A DNA stretch of 8,260 nucleotides from CBDUXP01 sp965371225 [NCBI: uncultured bacterium] (GCA_965371225.1 CBDUXP010000106.1:1-8260); one strand, 5' to 3'. Positions 1 through 6,769 are shown, numbered from the stretch's first letter. The notes: generated from the sequence alone by a model not told the origin. Program-made: numbers and translations.

Positions 1-2823
1 GCCCCCACCCCCGCCGCCGCCGCCGCAGGTGAGCACCGTCAGCGCGGCGGTGAACAGGAGCAGGCGCACCGGAAGCAGCACGCCGCGGAGACGGCGAATC
101 CGGCCCGCCAGCAGCGCCGGCACTACCAGCAACAACGCCAGGGGCGTGACCCCGGCCGCGGTCGCCGCGGTGTCGACGCCGGCGCGCACTTTGTCCAGAT
201 CGATCTCGTACGCCACCAACAGTTGGACCACCTCGCCCGGCTGGAGGAGGTACACGTCCTCGAAGACCACGGCGGCGTCATCCCCGTCCTCGACACATTC
301 GTCCCCGTAGCAGGAGATGCCCACTGGCAAGGCGAAGGGGCCGGTGGCTTCGATTGCGCCGTCCTGATGTCTGGCCGGGTCCGCGTCGTTCCGGTCGATG
401 TAGAGTTTGACGTTGTCGATCGCGGTGGGGTCCGCGAAGCCGGTCTCGCGGAACACGATCCGTTCGAGGAGGATCGGTTCGTCGAACGACGCGCCGATGC
501 GGAGGCCCAGGACGACCTCGTCCAGCACATCCGTGGTGAGCACGCGGGCCGGCTCCGGATCGGGGAGCCCCAGTGCTGCGGCGTGCAGGGCTTGGCCGGG
601 GCCGGTGGGCAGCGTGAGGATCTCCACCACGGTGAAATTGAACCGGCGCTGGCGCCGGAAGGGCACCGCCTCCTCGAACCGGTCGGTCGGCGCGATGTCG
701 AGCACTTCTTCTTCCGGCGGGACCCGCGTGCCCACGACGCTGCCGACGGACAGCCGGCCGTCGTACGCGCCACTGCCCGCGTACTCGCCGAAATAGTTCG
801 CGTAGATGCCGTCGCCGGCTCGGGCATCCCCATGCCCGTGTTTGCCGTCATCGAACAGCTCGATTTCCAAGACCCGGGAATCGGGCCGGGTGATGGTGCC
901 CCGCACGGTGGCGCCGGTCACGGCCGTGCCGTCCGCCCCGACGGCGGCTTCGATCAAGACGGGTTCCGGCGAGAGGGCCACAAGGGGCGTGGTGGTGACG
1001 GTGAACTGCACCCGCTGCCGGGGATCTTCGGCGCGCACCTTGAACGTTTGCGGCGCCAGGGTCGCGATGGCGTCCACCTGCATCTGCCACGTGCCGGACG
1101 GGGGCGTCAGAATCTGGTAGGTCTGCGACGTGCCGATCTGCTCGAACGTCACCCCCGGGTCCGTGGGGGCTACCGGGGTGCTTTCACCCGGGCGGAAGAG
1201 ATTCAGGTTCAGATCCCCCTCCGTCCAACTGAGGCGGACGATCAATTCCCGCACGAATTCGTCCACGAAGACCCCGGGGCCGTTCGCGTCCTCGATGATG
1301 ACACTCTCTCCGGGGGCGATCTCGTCATCGACTGCCAGGAGTTCAGGAAGCGGCGCACCCGAGAGCAGCAGAATCAATGCGGGCAGATCGCTCACGGACA
1401 CGGCGGTGGCGGAGACGCCGCCCGTCATTTCCGCGATGTCTTCCAACAAGGGGGTGGTGATATCGGTGCCGATGGCGATCGTGTTGACCGCGATGCCTTC
1501 ATCGATCAGCGCTTGCACGGTGCCGGCCACGATCGGGTCATCCCCCTGATTGTGATCGCCATCCGCCAGGAGCACGATCAATTCATCCGGAAAACGTGGG
1601 GTCGCCAGGATTTGTTGCAGGGCCGCGTTCAGCCCATCGGTCACATTGGTTGAGCCAAAGGCCACGAGGCCGTCGATGGCCGAGCGGGCCGCTGCGCGGA
1701 CGCTCTGACTCAGCAGGGGTTGCACGGGAAAGTCCACCGTCGCATCGGTCGCGAAGGACACCACCCCCAGCAACTGGCCGATGGGCGCATTGTCCACCAC
1801 CAGCCTGGCGCCGATCTTGGCCAGCCCGATGCGGTTGTCGATCAGCATGCTTCCGGACCGGTCCAACACCAGCACCAGCTTGTCCGGCGGCGGCGGGATG
1901 GGGATACACCCGGTCGAGAAGATCCAGGTAACGCCGGGGATAAGGGGGATAAACCCGGTCAGGTCATCTTCGGGTTCCCCGAACGGCAGGAAGACGGGCA
2001 GGCCCCGCTCCGCCATGTTGTCTTGCAGCGTTTCCCAGGTCGACGTTCCATGCCGCACCTGCTGCAGGTTCCGAACGAGAATGTCTTCATCCTCGGTCCG
2101 GCCGCGCACGGTCTGCGGGGAGAAACCCGTGTAATGCGCCGTGGCGATGCCGCCGGCGCTCGGCGTGCAGAATTCGGTGCGCAGCACGCGCGGGGATTCC
2201 GGATCGCCGGGGTCCAGGGTCGCCACGGTCGTCGCGCCGCCGTCCATCACGCACGCGGGGCCGCGGTTCTCCGGCGCCGCACAGAAGAAGGCTTCCACGG
2301 GGACGTCCAGGGAAGTCCCGGCCGGCAGCACGAGCTGCGTGGCCGCCCCGTTGTGCTCGTACTCCAGCCCAAACGCATACCGGCCGATCTGTTGCACTAG
2401 GCCCAGCTGGCCAAACACGGAGTCGCCGGTGGCCTTATGCGTGCGCGAAATATAGATGTGGCGGCCGCGTTCGCCCAGACCCAGCACATCGGCGCGGGCT
2501 CCTTCGGTCTCGCCGCTGACGATCACGTCCGCGATTTCCCGGTCCAGAGGACACCCGCCCAGCAGCAGGGTGATCTGACCGAACTGGACCTGCTCTTCCG
2601 TGGCGTTATAGAGGAGGGCGGAACTGGCGTTAAACAGGTCGAACCAGGTACTGGCTTCGGCCTCGTCCACCGGAAAATCGAAGTAGACGGTCAGATTCAG
2701 GAAATACGGCGGTCCAGGGGTGGCATCATCCCGGATATCGCCGAGGCCCGCGCGAGCCACGTGCGGGCTCCCAAGTACTACGAAAAGCAGCGCACCCGCT
2801 GCGACGAACCGCTTGAACCTCAT
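1..2823 (-). CDS. CLCA-like VWA-domain exported protein, partial (3' end beyond left edge)
   Basis: The frame is open for 941 codons from ATG at 2823 to the left edge, so the C-terminus is missing. Residues 1-25 look like a Sec signal peptide (MRFKRF, hydrophobic core, cleavage near ARA-G). Residues about 40-300 resemble the CLCA N-terminal metallohydrolase domain: YAFGLEYE at 149-156, TEFCTP at 216-221 and TWETL at 262-266 match family landmarks. The HExxH site itself reads QQIGR (144-148), so no zinc protease is expected. A VWA domain spans about 314-490, with MIDAS residues D321, S323, S325, T392 and D421 (DRSGS, GSTN, ADGD). A beta-sandwich follows, with FDDG at 657-660 and AGDGIY at 669-674, as in CLCA proteins. 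Residues about 765-880 form another beta-rich domain (VKLYIDRND at 805-813). The end holds hydrophobic stretches 891-907 and 914-932, then Cys933 and at least eight glycines. I infer a cell-surface metal-binding adhesion or scaffold role; no ligand is visible. The coding call is firm and the family call rests on recalled homology. Confidence 0.85.
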   Translation of the reverse strand, partial: MRFKRFVAAGALLFVVLGSPHVARAGLGDIRDDATPGPPYFLNLTVYFDFPVDEAEASTWFDLFNASSALLYNATEEQVQFGQITLLLGGCPLDREIADVIVSGETEGARADVLGLGERGRHIYISRTHKATGDSVFGQLGLVQQIGRYAFGLEYEHNGAATQLVLPAGTSLDVPVEAFFCAAPENRGPACVMDGGATTVATLDPGDPESPRVLRTEFCTPSAGGIATAHYTGFSPQTVRGRTEDEDILVRNLQQVRHGTSTWETLQDNMAERGLPVFLPFGEPEDDLTGFIPLIPGVTWIFSTGCIPIPPPPDKLVLVLDRSGSMLIDNRIGLAKIGARLVVDNAPIGQLLGVVSFATDATVDFPVQPLLSQSVRAAARSAIDGLVAFGSTNVTDGLNAALQQILATPRFPDELIVLLADGDHNQGDDPIVAGTVQALIDEGIAVNTIAIGTDITTPLLEDIAEMTGGVSATAVSVSDLPALILLLSGAPLPELLAVDDEIAPGESVIIEDANGPGVFVDEFVRELIVRLSWTEGDLNLNLFRPGESTPVAPTDPGVTFEQIGTSQTYQILTPPSGTWQMQVDAIATLAPQTFKVRAEDPRQRVQFTVTTTPLVALSPEPVLIEAAVGADGTAVTGATVRGTITRPDSRVLEIELFDDGKHGHGDARAGDGIYANYFGEYAGSGAYDGRLSVGSVVGTRVPPEEEVLDIAPTDRFEEAVPFRRQRRFNFTVVEILTLPTGPGQALHAAALGLPDPEPARVLTTDVLDEVVLGLRIGASFDEPILLERIVFRETGFADPTAIDNVKLYIDRNDADPARHQDGAIEATGPFALPVGISCYGDECVEDGDDAAVVFEDVYLLQPGEVVQLLVAYEIDLDKVRAGVDTAATAAGVTPLALLLVVPALLAGRIRRLRGVLLPVRLLLFTAALTVLTCGGGGGGGG

Positions 2824-2832
2824 GTCCCCCGG

Positions 2833-2839
2833 CCTCCTC
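2833..2839 (-). promoter_or_regulatory. Ribosome binding site of the CLCA-like gene
   Basis: On the minus strand GAGGAGG lies 9 nt before the ATG at 2823. It fixes this start, which is also followed directly by a signal peptide. Confidence 0.75.
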
Positions 2840-2986
2840 ATACTGCCTGCGGAGGGGCTTCCCCCTTGCAGCAAACCGGCTCAGCCCCGTCCCGGAGGCT
2901 GACACATTACCTCGTGTCTAGGGGACGCCGTACGACGCAGTGGGCGGCCCAACCAACCAGTCGAGCTACAGCGACAGCAGAATTGG

Positions 2987-3014
2987 TGCTAAACAGGTAA
3001 TTTCTGTTTCAGCA
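2987..3014. repeat. Imperfect inverted repeat upstream of the CLCA-like gene
   Basis: TGCTAAACAG and CTGTTTCAGCA pair as arms with one bulged base around a 7-nt AT-rich centre. It lies about 165 nt before the CLCA-like start, inside the 5' leader if the promoter at 3115-3143 is real. It could be an operator or an RNA hairpin; neither is shown. Confidence 0.4.
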
Positions 3015-3114
3015 CATACACGCGGAAACGGCCCAAATCCTCTCGATTTGCTGAGGCTTTGCGCCTCCGGCCGCCGCTTCCTCCCAATGCACACCGTGCC
3101 CCCGACACACTGGC

Positions 3115-3143
3115 ACGCTATCACTGCCCTCGCCCCCTGTCAA
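3115..3143 (-). promoter_or_regulatory. Candidate sigma-70 promoter for the CLCA-like gene
   Basis: On the minus strand a perfect TTGACA (3143-3138) is followed after 17 nt by TAGCGT (3120-3115), preceded by TGA as in an extended -10. If used, it gives a leader of roughly 285 nt. The -10 hexamer matches consensus at only three of six positions, so this is tentative. Confidence 0.35.
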
Positions 3144-3428
3144 GAACGCGTTCCACGCATCCCCCTGGGTTGGGACAATCCCCAACTCGCACACGAGTAT
3201 ACGCTTACGCGCCTGGGAACCGCAGGCGAACTGCGCGGAATTGGGGGACGGTGAGGGCCGCGGCTGTGCCCGGTCGGACCCTTGCAGAGAATGCGCGGAT
3301 GCCCCTGGCCACCACGCGAGTGCTTGAGGAACTGGCAGCGAATGCCTGACCTGCGCCGGTAGTCCGGGTGGTCGACGGGTGGCGGCTGCGGTTCAACTGG
3401 GGGAAGACGGGGCGCGCGCGGCGCGCGT

Positions 3429-4301
3429 TCACCCGCGCGGGTGGTATTTCGTGTGTGCGGACTTCAGCCGGTCCTGGCTCACGTGGGTGTAGATCTGCGT
3501 GGTAGAGATGTCCGCATGGCCCAGCAACTCCTGCACGCTGCGCAGGTCGGCGCCCCCCTCCAGCAGGTGGGTCGCGAAAGCGTGCCGCAGGCTGTGGGGG
3601 CTCAGCGTGCGCGGCAGTCCCGCCGCCTGCAGCGCCCGCTTCACGGTCTGCCACACCCGCTGACGCGAGAGCGGCCGGCCGCGCGCGCCGAGAAACACAT
3701 GCTCCTCCGATGCGGGAGCCCGCGACTCAAGATACCGCTCCAGCGCCCCGAGCGCCCGCTGCCCGAGGGGCACCTGCCGCGTCTTGCTCCCCTTGCCGGT
3801 TACGCGCACGAACCCGTCCGCCACGCGCAGGTCGCGCCGGCGCAGGTCGACCAGCTCGCTGACACGCAGGCCGCACCCGTACAGCAGGGTCAGAACCGCG
3901 CAATCGCGCACGCCGTCGGCCGTCTCCCCGTCCGGCGCAGCCAGGAGCCGCTCGATCTGCGCCCGCGACACCACCGGCGGGAGGGGCTGGCCCGTCCGCA
4001 GCGGCTCCATCAGGTCGGTGACATCCGTGGGGATCAGCCCCTCCGCGGCGCAGAAGCGGTGGAGGCGGCGAATGGCCACCTGACGCCGGCGCAGGGTGTT
4101 CGCGGCCAAGCCGCGGGCCTTACAGGCGTACAGGTAGTCGATGACGTCCGTCCGCTGCACGGCCGCCAAGTCCGCATGACCGTGGGTGTCCAGAAACGCC
4201 AAATAGTCCGTGAGGTCCCGGCGATAGGCGTCGCGCGTGTTCTGCGCCAGCCCGCGCTCCACGCGGAGGGTGTCCAGAAAAGTCTGCAGTGGGGCGTGCA
4301 T
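3429..4301 (-). CDS. xerD: Site-specific tyrosine recombinase XerD
   Basis: 290 aa from ATG 4301, close to the usual XerD length of about 298. With XerC this recombinase resolves chromosome dimers at dif under FtsK control. The N-terminal SAM-like DNA-binding domain covers about residues 1-100 ([17 protein letters not shown]). The catalytic domain carries all six expected residues: R146 (GLRVSELV), K170 (GKGSK), H236 and R239 (HSLRHAF), H262 (LLGHAD) and nucleophile Y271 (TTQIYTH). The C-terminal ending YHPRG resembles the HHPRA end of E. coli XerD and favours XerD over XerC or a phage integrase. The start is uncertain: an in-frame ATG at 4337 has a GGGAG 8 nt upstream and would add 12 residues, while ATG 4301 lacks a clear ribosome binding site but best matches family N-termini. 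The gene is divergent from the 437-aa gene. A 12-bp palindrome (ACCCGCGCGGGT, 3431-3442) overlaps its last codons. Confidence 0.93.
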   Translation of the reverse strand: MHAPLQTFLDTLRVERGLAQNTRDAYRRDLTDYLAFLDTHGHADLAAVQRTDVIDYLYACKARGLAANTLRRRQVAIRRLHRFCAAEGLIPTDVTDLMEPLRTGQPLPPVVSRAQIERLLAAPDGETADGVRDCAVLTLLYGCGLRVSELVDLRRRDLRVADGFVRVTGKGSKTRQVPLGQRALGALERYLESRAPASEEHVFLGARGRPLSRQRVWQTVKRALQAAGLPRTLSPHSLRHAFATHLLEGGADLRSVQELLGHADISTTQIYTHVSQDRLKSAHTKYHPRG

Positions 4302-4355
4302 GCGGCGCGGCGGGCACCGGTGGGGCCAGTGTACCATCCCGAGCACTCCCGGAAT

Positions 4356-4386
4356 TTGACACGCTGCGGAAAGCATCGATTACCAT
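4356..4386 (+). promoter_or_regulatory. Candidate promoter of the nitroreductase-like gene
   Basis: TTGACA at 4356-4361 is followed after 19 nt by TACCAT (4381-4386; four of six positions match). The spacing is slightly long. An 11-bp palindrome GGTACGGTACC (4390-4400) lies just downstream, about where transcription would start, and could be an operator. The gene start is about 70 nt further on. Confidence 0.4.
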
Positions 4387-4454
4387 AGAGGTACGGTACC
4401 CGCCGTGGCGGCTCCGTGAGGGGGGTCCGCGTGCACCAGGGCCGGCGACAGCCG

Positions 4455-4460
4455 AAGGAG
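4455..4460 (+). promoter_or_regulatory. Ribosome binding site deciding the start of the 437-aa gene
   Basis: AAGGAG ends 6 nt before ATG 4467. It selects this start over the in-frame ATG at 4416, which has no such site and would add a low-quality 17-residue leader. Confidence 0.8.
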
Positions 4461-4466
4461 ACCGTC

Positions 4467-5780
4467 ATGAGCGACACGCAGCAAAAGATAGGCAGCTTGC
4501 CCGAGGTGGAAGCGGCCTGGAACTACCCGTTGTTCGACGCCATGTTCAACCGGCGGTCCCGCCGCTTCGGGGCCGGCATGGAAATCGACGCGGGGCCGAA
4601 CCAGTTCAAATCGAAGCTCGATCCCCAGCCCCTGAGTGAGCTGGAAGAGGCGATGCTGGTGGCGGCGGCGACCGGCATTACCGGCACGAACCTGGCCGAC
4701 ATGCCCTATCCCGGCCTCAACTGCAACACCATGATGCAGTTCACGGGCCGCACCTACGCGAGCCCCTGCGCCAACCACGGCACGGAACTGTTCTTCACGA
4801 ACGATTCCGGTTGCTACATGGTGAAGCTGCGCGACGTGCAACCGGAAAACATGCGCGAGTACGCGAAGCTGGACGATCGCGAGAAGATCCTCTACATGTA
4901 CCGGGAGAACCGCGTGAAGCTCAGCGACGAGCGGCTCGACATGCCGCGCATGGTACCGGCCATCTTCTCCTTCAACCTGTACAACGTGAACCAGCCGGGT
5001 TCCACCCTGTTCATGCCGGTGACCGATCTGTCCCTGGAGTACATCAACCTCCTGCTCCTCATGACGGATGAGCCGTACTGCATGAACTTCGTGGACGACC
5101 TGAACGACCACTGCAACATGGGCACCGATGAGTTCGTGAAGAGCGGCTACCTCAAGGAGGAACTCGTCTACACCATGACCGGCATCGAGCGCAGCATCAC
5201 CGCGCAGATCGCCGGCGCGGAAGAAGCGTTCATGGGGCAGAACATCATGCTCGCCGAGCAGGCCATGGGCCTGGGCGGCTGGCTGTTCGGCGGCTTCACG
5301 GGCATGATCGCCATGGGCGGCACCCCGTTCGCCAAGGGCCTCGAATTCCGCCACACCTTCGGCAAGGGGAAGAACCCCACCCCGGTCCCGGTGGGGCGCG
5401 ACGGCCTCATGGAGGCCTTGGTCCCGCCGTACGTGAAGGACATGGACGAGGCGGTGGACAAGGTCGTGGACCTCAAGTTCGGCAAGAAGGGCCTGTTCGC
5501 CGCCGGTGGCGGCGCGAACCCGCACGCCGACCGCAAGCACTTCGAAGACGGCACGCCGCGCATCGGCGAGCGCGCCATCGCGGCCACCAAGGCCATCTGC
5601 AATTACATCTGGGAGACGTACGGCCGCTTCCCGGCCACTGCCGAGCCCATGCAGATGCTCATGTGGATCCAGTCCCATCACATCGACATGGAGTTCTACG
5701 ACACGTACTACAAGGACGGGGCGTACACGGACACGCAGCGCCGGCATCAGGAACTCTGGCACAACGGCTGCGACCACTGA
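4467..5780 (+). CDS. Nitroreductase-like protein of unknown substrate (437 aa)
   Basis: The 437-aa product has no signal peptide or evident membrane segment, so it is probably cytoplasmic. Residues 28-34 (NRRSRRF) and 55-73 (PLSELEEAMLVAA...) resemble the N-terminal FMN-phosphate-binding arginine region and first helices of the nitroreductase superfamily. Residues 259-277 (MLAEQAMGLGGWLFGG) resemble the helix after which such proteins contact flavin. Classic nitroreductases have about 200 residues, so this would be an enlarged relative with an insertion at roughly 100-250 and a C-terminal extension at about 300-437. The extension is rich in His, Tyr and Trp (IQSHHIDMEFYDTYY, 401-415). Cys residues at 86, 101, 116, 205, 216, 378 and 435 form no obvious cluster motif. 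Codon use is strongly GC-biased and regular, as in an expressed gene. The reaction is unknown; FMN-dependent redox chemistry is inference. It could also be an uncharacterised family sharing only the fold. Confidence 0.85.
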   Translation: MSDTQQKIGSLPEVEAAWNYPLFDAMFNRRSRRFGAGMEIDAGPNQFKSKLDPQPLSELEEAMLVAAATGITGTNLADMPYPGLNCNTMMQFTGRTYASPCANHGTELFFTNDSGCYMVKLRDVQPENMREYAKLDDREKILYMYRENRVKLSDERLDMPRMVPAIFSFNLYNVNQPGSTLFMPVTDLSLEYINLLLLMTDEPYCMNFVDDLNDHCNMGTDEFVKSGYLKEELVYTMTGIERSITAQIAGAEEAFMGQNIMLAEQAMGLGGWLFGGFTGMIAMGGTPFAKGLEFRHTFGKGKNPTPVPVGRDGLMEALVPPYVKDMDEAVDKVVDLKFGKKGLFAAGGGANPHADRKHFEDGTPRIGERAIAATKAICNYIWETYGRFPATAEPMQMLMWIQSHHIDMEFYDTYYKDGAYTDTQRRHQELWHNGCDH

Positions 5781-5790
5781 GGTGAGGGTA

Positions 5791-5817
5791 CGCGCCGCCG
5801 CGATTGCGCCCGGCGCG
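5791..5817 (+). terminator. Stem-loop after the 437-aa gene, possible terminator
   Basis: CGCGCCG (5791-5797) and CGGCGCG (5811-5817) form a perfect 7-bp stem 10 nt past the stop codon. No U-run follows, so intrinsic termination is doubtful. Confidence 0.35.
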
Positions 5818-5834
5818 CGTGAGGGGAAGAATGT

Positions 5835-5930
5835 AACCGCAGATGGACGCGGATGAACGCTGATGGTGTTCAGCCCGGTCCGCGTCGCGTCGCCGCCTCT
5901 ATCTGCGACTATCTGCGTGCGACCGCGGTT
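5835..5930. repeat. Short palindromic element of 10-bp tandem units
   Basis: Three imperfect 10-bp units (CGCAGATGGA, CGCGGATGAA, CGCTGATGGT) run from 5838 to 5867. Two inverted units (TATCTGCGAC, TATCTGCGTG) run from 5900 to 5919. The outer ends AACCGC and GCGGTT close the element as inverted repeats. Similar CGCAGATGAACGC-type intergenic repeats occur in many bacterial genomes, so I infer a dispersed non-coding repeat. It separates the 437-aa gene from the 77-aa gene. Confidence 0.6.
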
Positions 5931-5964
5931 TCATCTTCCGCGGATCCAGTAGGGGGAGGGCATC

Positions 5965-6198
5965 GTGATTAAAGTCGTATCGCCGACCGGCGAGTTTCCC
6001 ATGAGCTTCGAGAGCGCGCACGTGGAAGGCGACTCGCTCGTGCTCGTGGGCAAGATGGGCATCTGGAAAGCCTCCACCCACATGTCCGCCACCGACATGC
6101 TCGGCATGCTGCCCCTCATGCTCAAGCCCAGCATTCTCTGGTTCCTCCTCAAGCTCCCCTTCCTCGCCCTCAAGGCCAAGTTCGGCAGCAGTAGCTGA
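5965..6198 (+). CDS. Small protein of unknown function (77 aa, GTG start)
   Basis: GTG at 5965 is preceded by GGAGG (5955-5959) with a 5-nt gap, inside a longer purine tract, which makes this a well-supported start. Residues 1-45 look like a small beta-rich region (IKVVSP, SLVLVGKMGIWKA) and residues 46-72 are rich in Met, Leu and Phe with spaced Lys and Pro (LLKLPFLALK). That stretch could be a membrane-associated helix or an amphipathic tail; it is not a clean transmembrane segment. The protein ends in GSSS. I do not recognise the family. It lies 184 nt downstream of the nitroreductase-like gene on the same strand, with a repeat between, so cotranscription is possible but not shown. Its 3' end faces the 96-aa gene across a hairpin-rich spacer. 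Confidence 0.75.
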   Translation: MIKVVSPTGEFPMSFESAHVEGDSLVLVGKMGIWKASTHMSATDMLGMLPLMLKPSILWFLLKLPFLALKAKFGSSS

Positions 6199-6203
6199 GG
6201 AGG

Positions 6204-6223
6204 GCCGGACCGGCGTATCCGGC
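6204..6223. repeat. Degenerate copy of the GG-CC hairpin repeat
   Basis: GCCGGAC and ATCCGGC pair with one mismatch around the loop CGGCGT, starting 5 nt after the stop of the 77-aa gene. Loop and arms resemble the hairpin at 6288-6309 (loop CTGCGT). It may help end transcription of the 77-aa gene. Confidence 0.45.
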
Positions 6224-6230
6224 GAGGACC

Positions 6231-6400
6231 GCGGGTGCGATGAATTGTGCCCTTACGAACTGGCCGACGTGGCCGGTTCGTGCGTAGGGGCGGACCTGCG
6301 TGTCCGCCCGTGCACGCGGGCGCGCTGAATCGCACCCCGACGTATGAACGAAAGCTGCGAAACCGTGCGTAGGGGCGATCCTCGCGATCGCCCACTGCGC
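6231..6400. repeat. 85-bp imperfect tandem duplication with hairpins
   Basis: Unit 1 (6231-6315) and unit 2 (6316-6400) align without gaps at an offset of exactly 85. They share GCGGG, GCG-TGAAT and an identical 11-base TGCGTAGGGGC box (GTGCGTAGGGGC in context of unit 2). The middle of the unit has diverged. Each unit ends in a hairpin: GGGCGGAC/GTCCGCCC at 6288-6309 and GGGCGATC/GATCGCCC at 6373-6393. The stems differ by compensating changes. The array fills the space between two convergent genes, a usual place for REP-type repeats. Confidence 0.7.
6256..6280. repeat. Long stem-loop in unit 1 of the duplication
   Basis: CGAACTGGCC and GGCCGGTTCG pair over 10 positions (one G-U type pair) around GACGT. 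Further outward, CCTTACG faces CGTAGGGG, which extends the fold. Unit 2 has lost this pairing, so it is specific to unit 1. Confidence 0.5.
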
Positions 6401-6427
6401 GCAACGGGATCGGCAGCCGGTGCGGTG

Positions 6428-6718
6428 CTACCGCTGGCGGGTGGAGCGGCGGAGGACCTTCCCCCCGGAACTCATCACCCCGACGGTCGTGCCCTCCGTG
6501 ACCTCCAGCGCCTTGCGCGTCGCCGCAGGGTCGGCACCGGCGATGTACACGGACCGCCGGTAGCCCCGGAGGTTGCGGATACCGTTCCGGATGGTCCTGG
6601 CGCTTTCCACCTCGATCGCGCGGCGGCCCGTCAGGATGTCGGCGCCCCGCCCACGGTTGTACTCGGTCCGTTCCCGTGTGGCGATCCGGCTAGCTGTTCT
6701 GTCGTGTGTCGATGGCAT
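6428..6718 (-). CDS. Small basic protein, possible minimal PD-(D/E)XK-like fold (96 aa)
   Basis: ATG 6718 has GGGAGG (6729-6724) 5 nt upstream, a strong start. The open frame reaches back to 6838, but that extension is Cys-rich, lacks a ribosome binding site and covers the promoter. The 96-aa product is strongly basic at both ends (RIATRERTEYNRGRG; RRSTRQR). Its middle reads GADILTGRRAIEVES (25-39), then SVYIAG (56-61) and TTVGVMSSGGKV (77-88). An Asp (D27), a hydrophobic strand with E36-V-E38 and a following strand are the order seen in PD-(D/E)XK nuclease cores, although the usual lysine is Glu here. I infer a nuclease-like fold, perhaps inactive or a DNA- or RNA-binding derivative. I know no named family. 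The gene is divergent from the glycosidase-like gene and convergent with the 77-aa gene, and its promoter is packed with palindromes. Confidence 0.75.
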   Translation of the reverse strand: MPSTHDRTASRIATRERTEYNRGRGADILTGRRAIEVESARTIRNGIRNLRGYRRSVYIAGADPAATRKALEVTEGTTVGVMSSGGKVLRRSTRQR

Positions 6719-6754
6719 GGTGGCCTCCCAACAACGTCCGTTTCGGCAAATACT

Positions 6755-6769
6755 ACTACAGACTGTAGT
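6755..6769. promoter_or_regulatory. Perfect palindrome, candidate operator (BlaI/CopY-like)
   Basis: ACTACAG and CTGTAGT form perfect 7-bp arms around one base. The core TACA-N3-TGTA resembles the TACA-N-TGTA operators of BlaI/MecI/CopY-type repressors, though those usually have a 2-nt centre. It lies about 8-22 nt downstream of the predicted transcription start of the 96-aa gene, a place where a repressor would block elongation. No repressor gene is in the window. Confidence 0.5.

Larger units (their letters stand above)
2840..3428. other. Gene-free region between xerD and the CLCA-like gene
   Basis: About 590 bases contain no convincing gene. The short open frames here lack good ribosome binding sites, and their translations look like random GC-rich sequence. 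Part of it (about 2980-3060) is less GC-rich than the flanks. It holds small inverted repeats: 2987-3014, GTTGGG/CCCAAC at 3169-3186 and ACTCG/CGAGT at 3185-3198. There is also a (GC)-alternating run at about 3412-3427 just beyond the xerD stop, and a possible minus-strand promoter at 3115-3143. I recognised no tRNA, riboswitch or gene remnant. Confidence 0.5.

Noticed and set aside
223-1653. Long plus-strand open frame opposite the CLCA-like gene
   Set aside because: Its translation has no recognisable domain and is a GC-driven shadow. The minus frame has a signal peptide, VWA motifs and a ribosome binding site.
1720-2400. Second plus-strand open frame opposite the CLCA-like gene
   Set aside because: Same shadow effect: rich in Arg, Gly and His with no domain.
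3009-3194. Small minus-strand open frame in the gene-free region
   Set aside because: No ribosome binding site, composition like random sequence, and it overlaps the candidate promoter.
3429-4301. Tyrosine recombinase as a phage or integron integrase marking a mobile element
   Set aside because: Length, motif wording and C-terminal HPRG match XerD, and no att repeats, tRNA or phage genes are nearby.
3441-4388. Plus-strand open frame opposite xerD
   Set aside because: The minus strand encodes XerD with all catalytic residues.
4380-5777. 465-aa minus-strand open frame antisense to the nitroreductase-like gene
   Set aside because: It mirrors the codon structure of the sense gene, is full of His/Val/Leu runs, and has no ribosome binding site or known motif.
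6231-6400. CRISPR array
   Set aside because: Only two units, diverged in the middle, with no regular repeat-spacer pattern and no cas genes.
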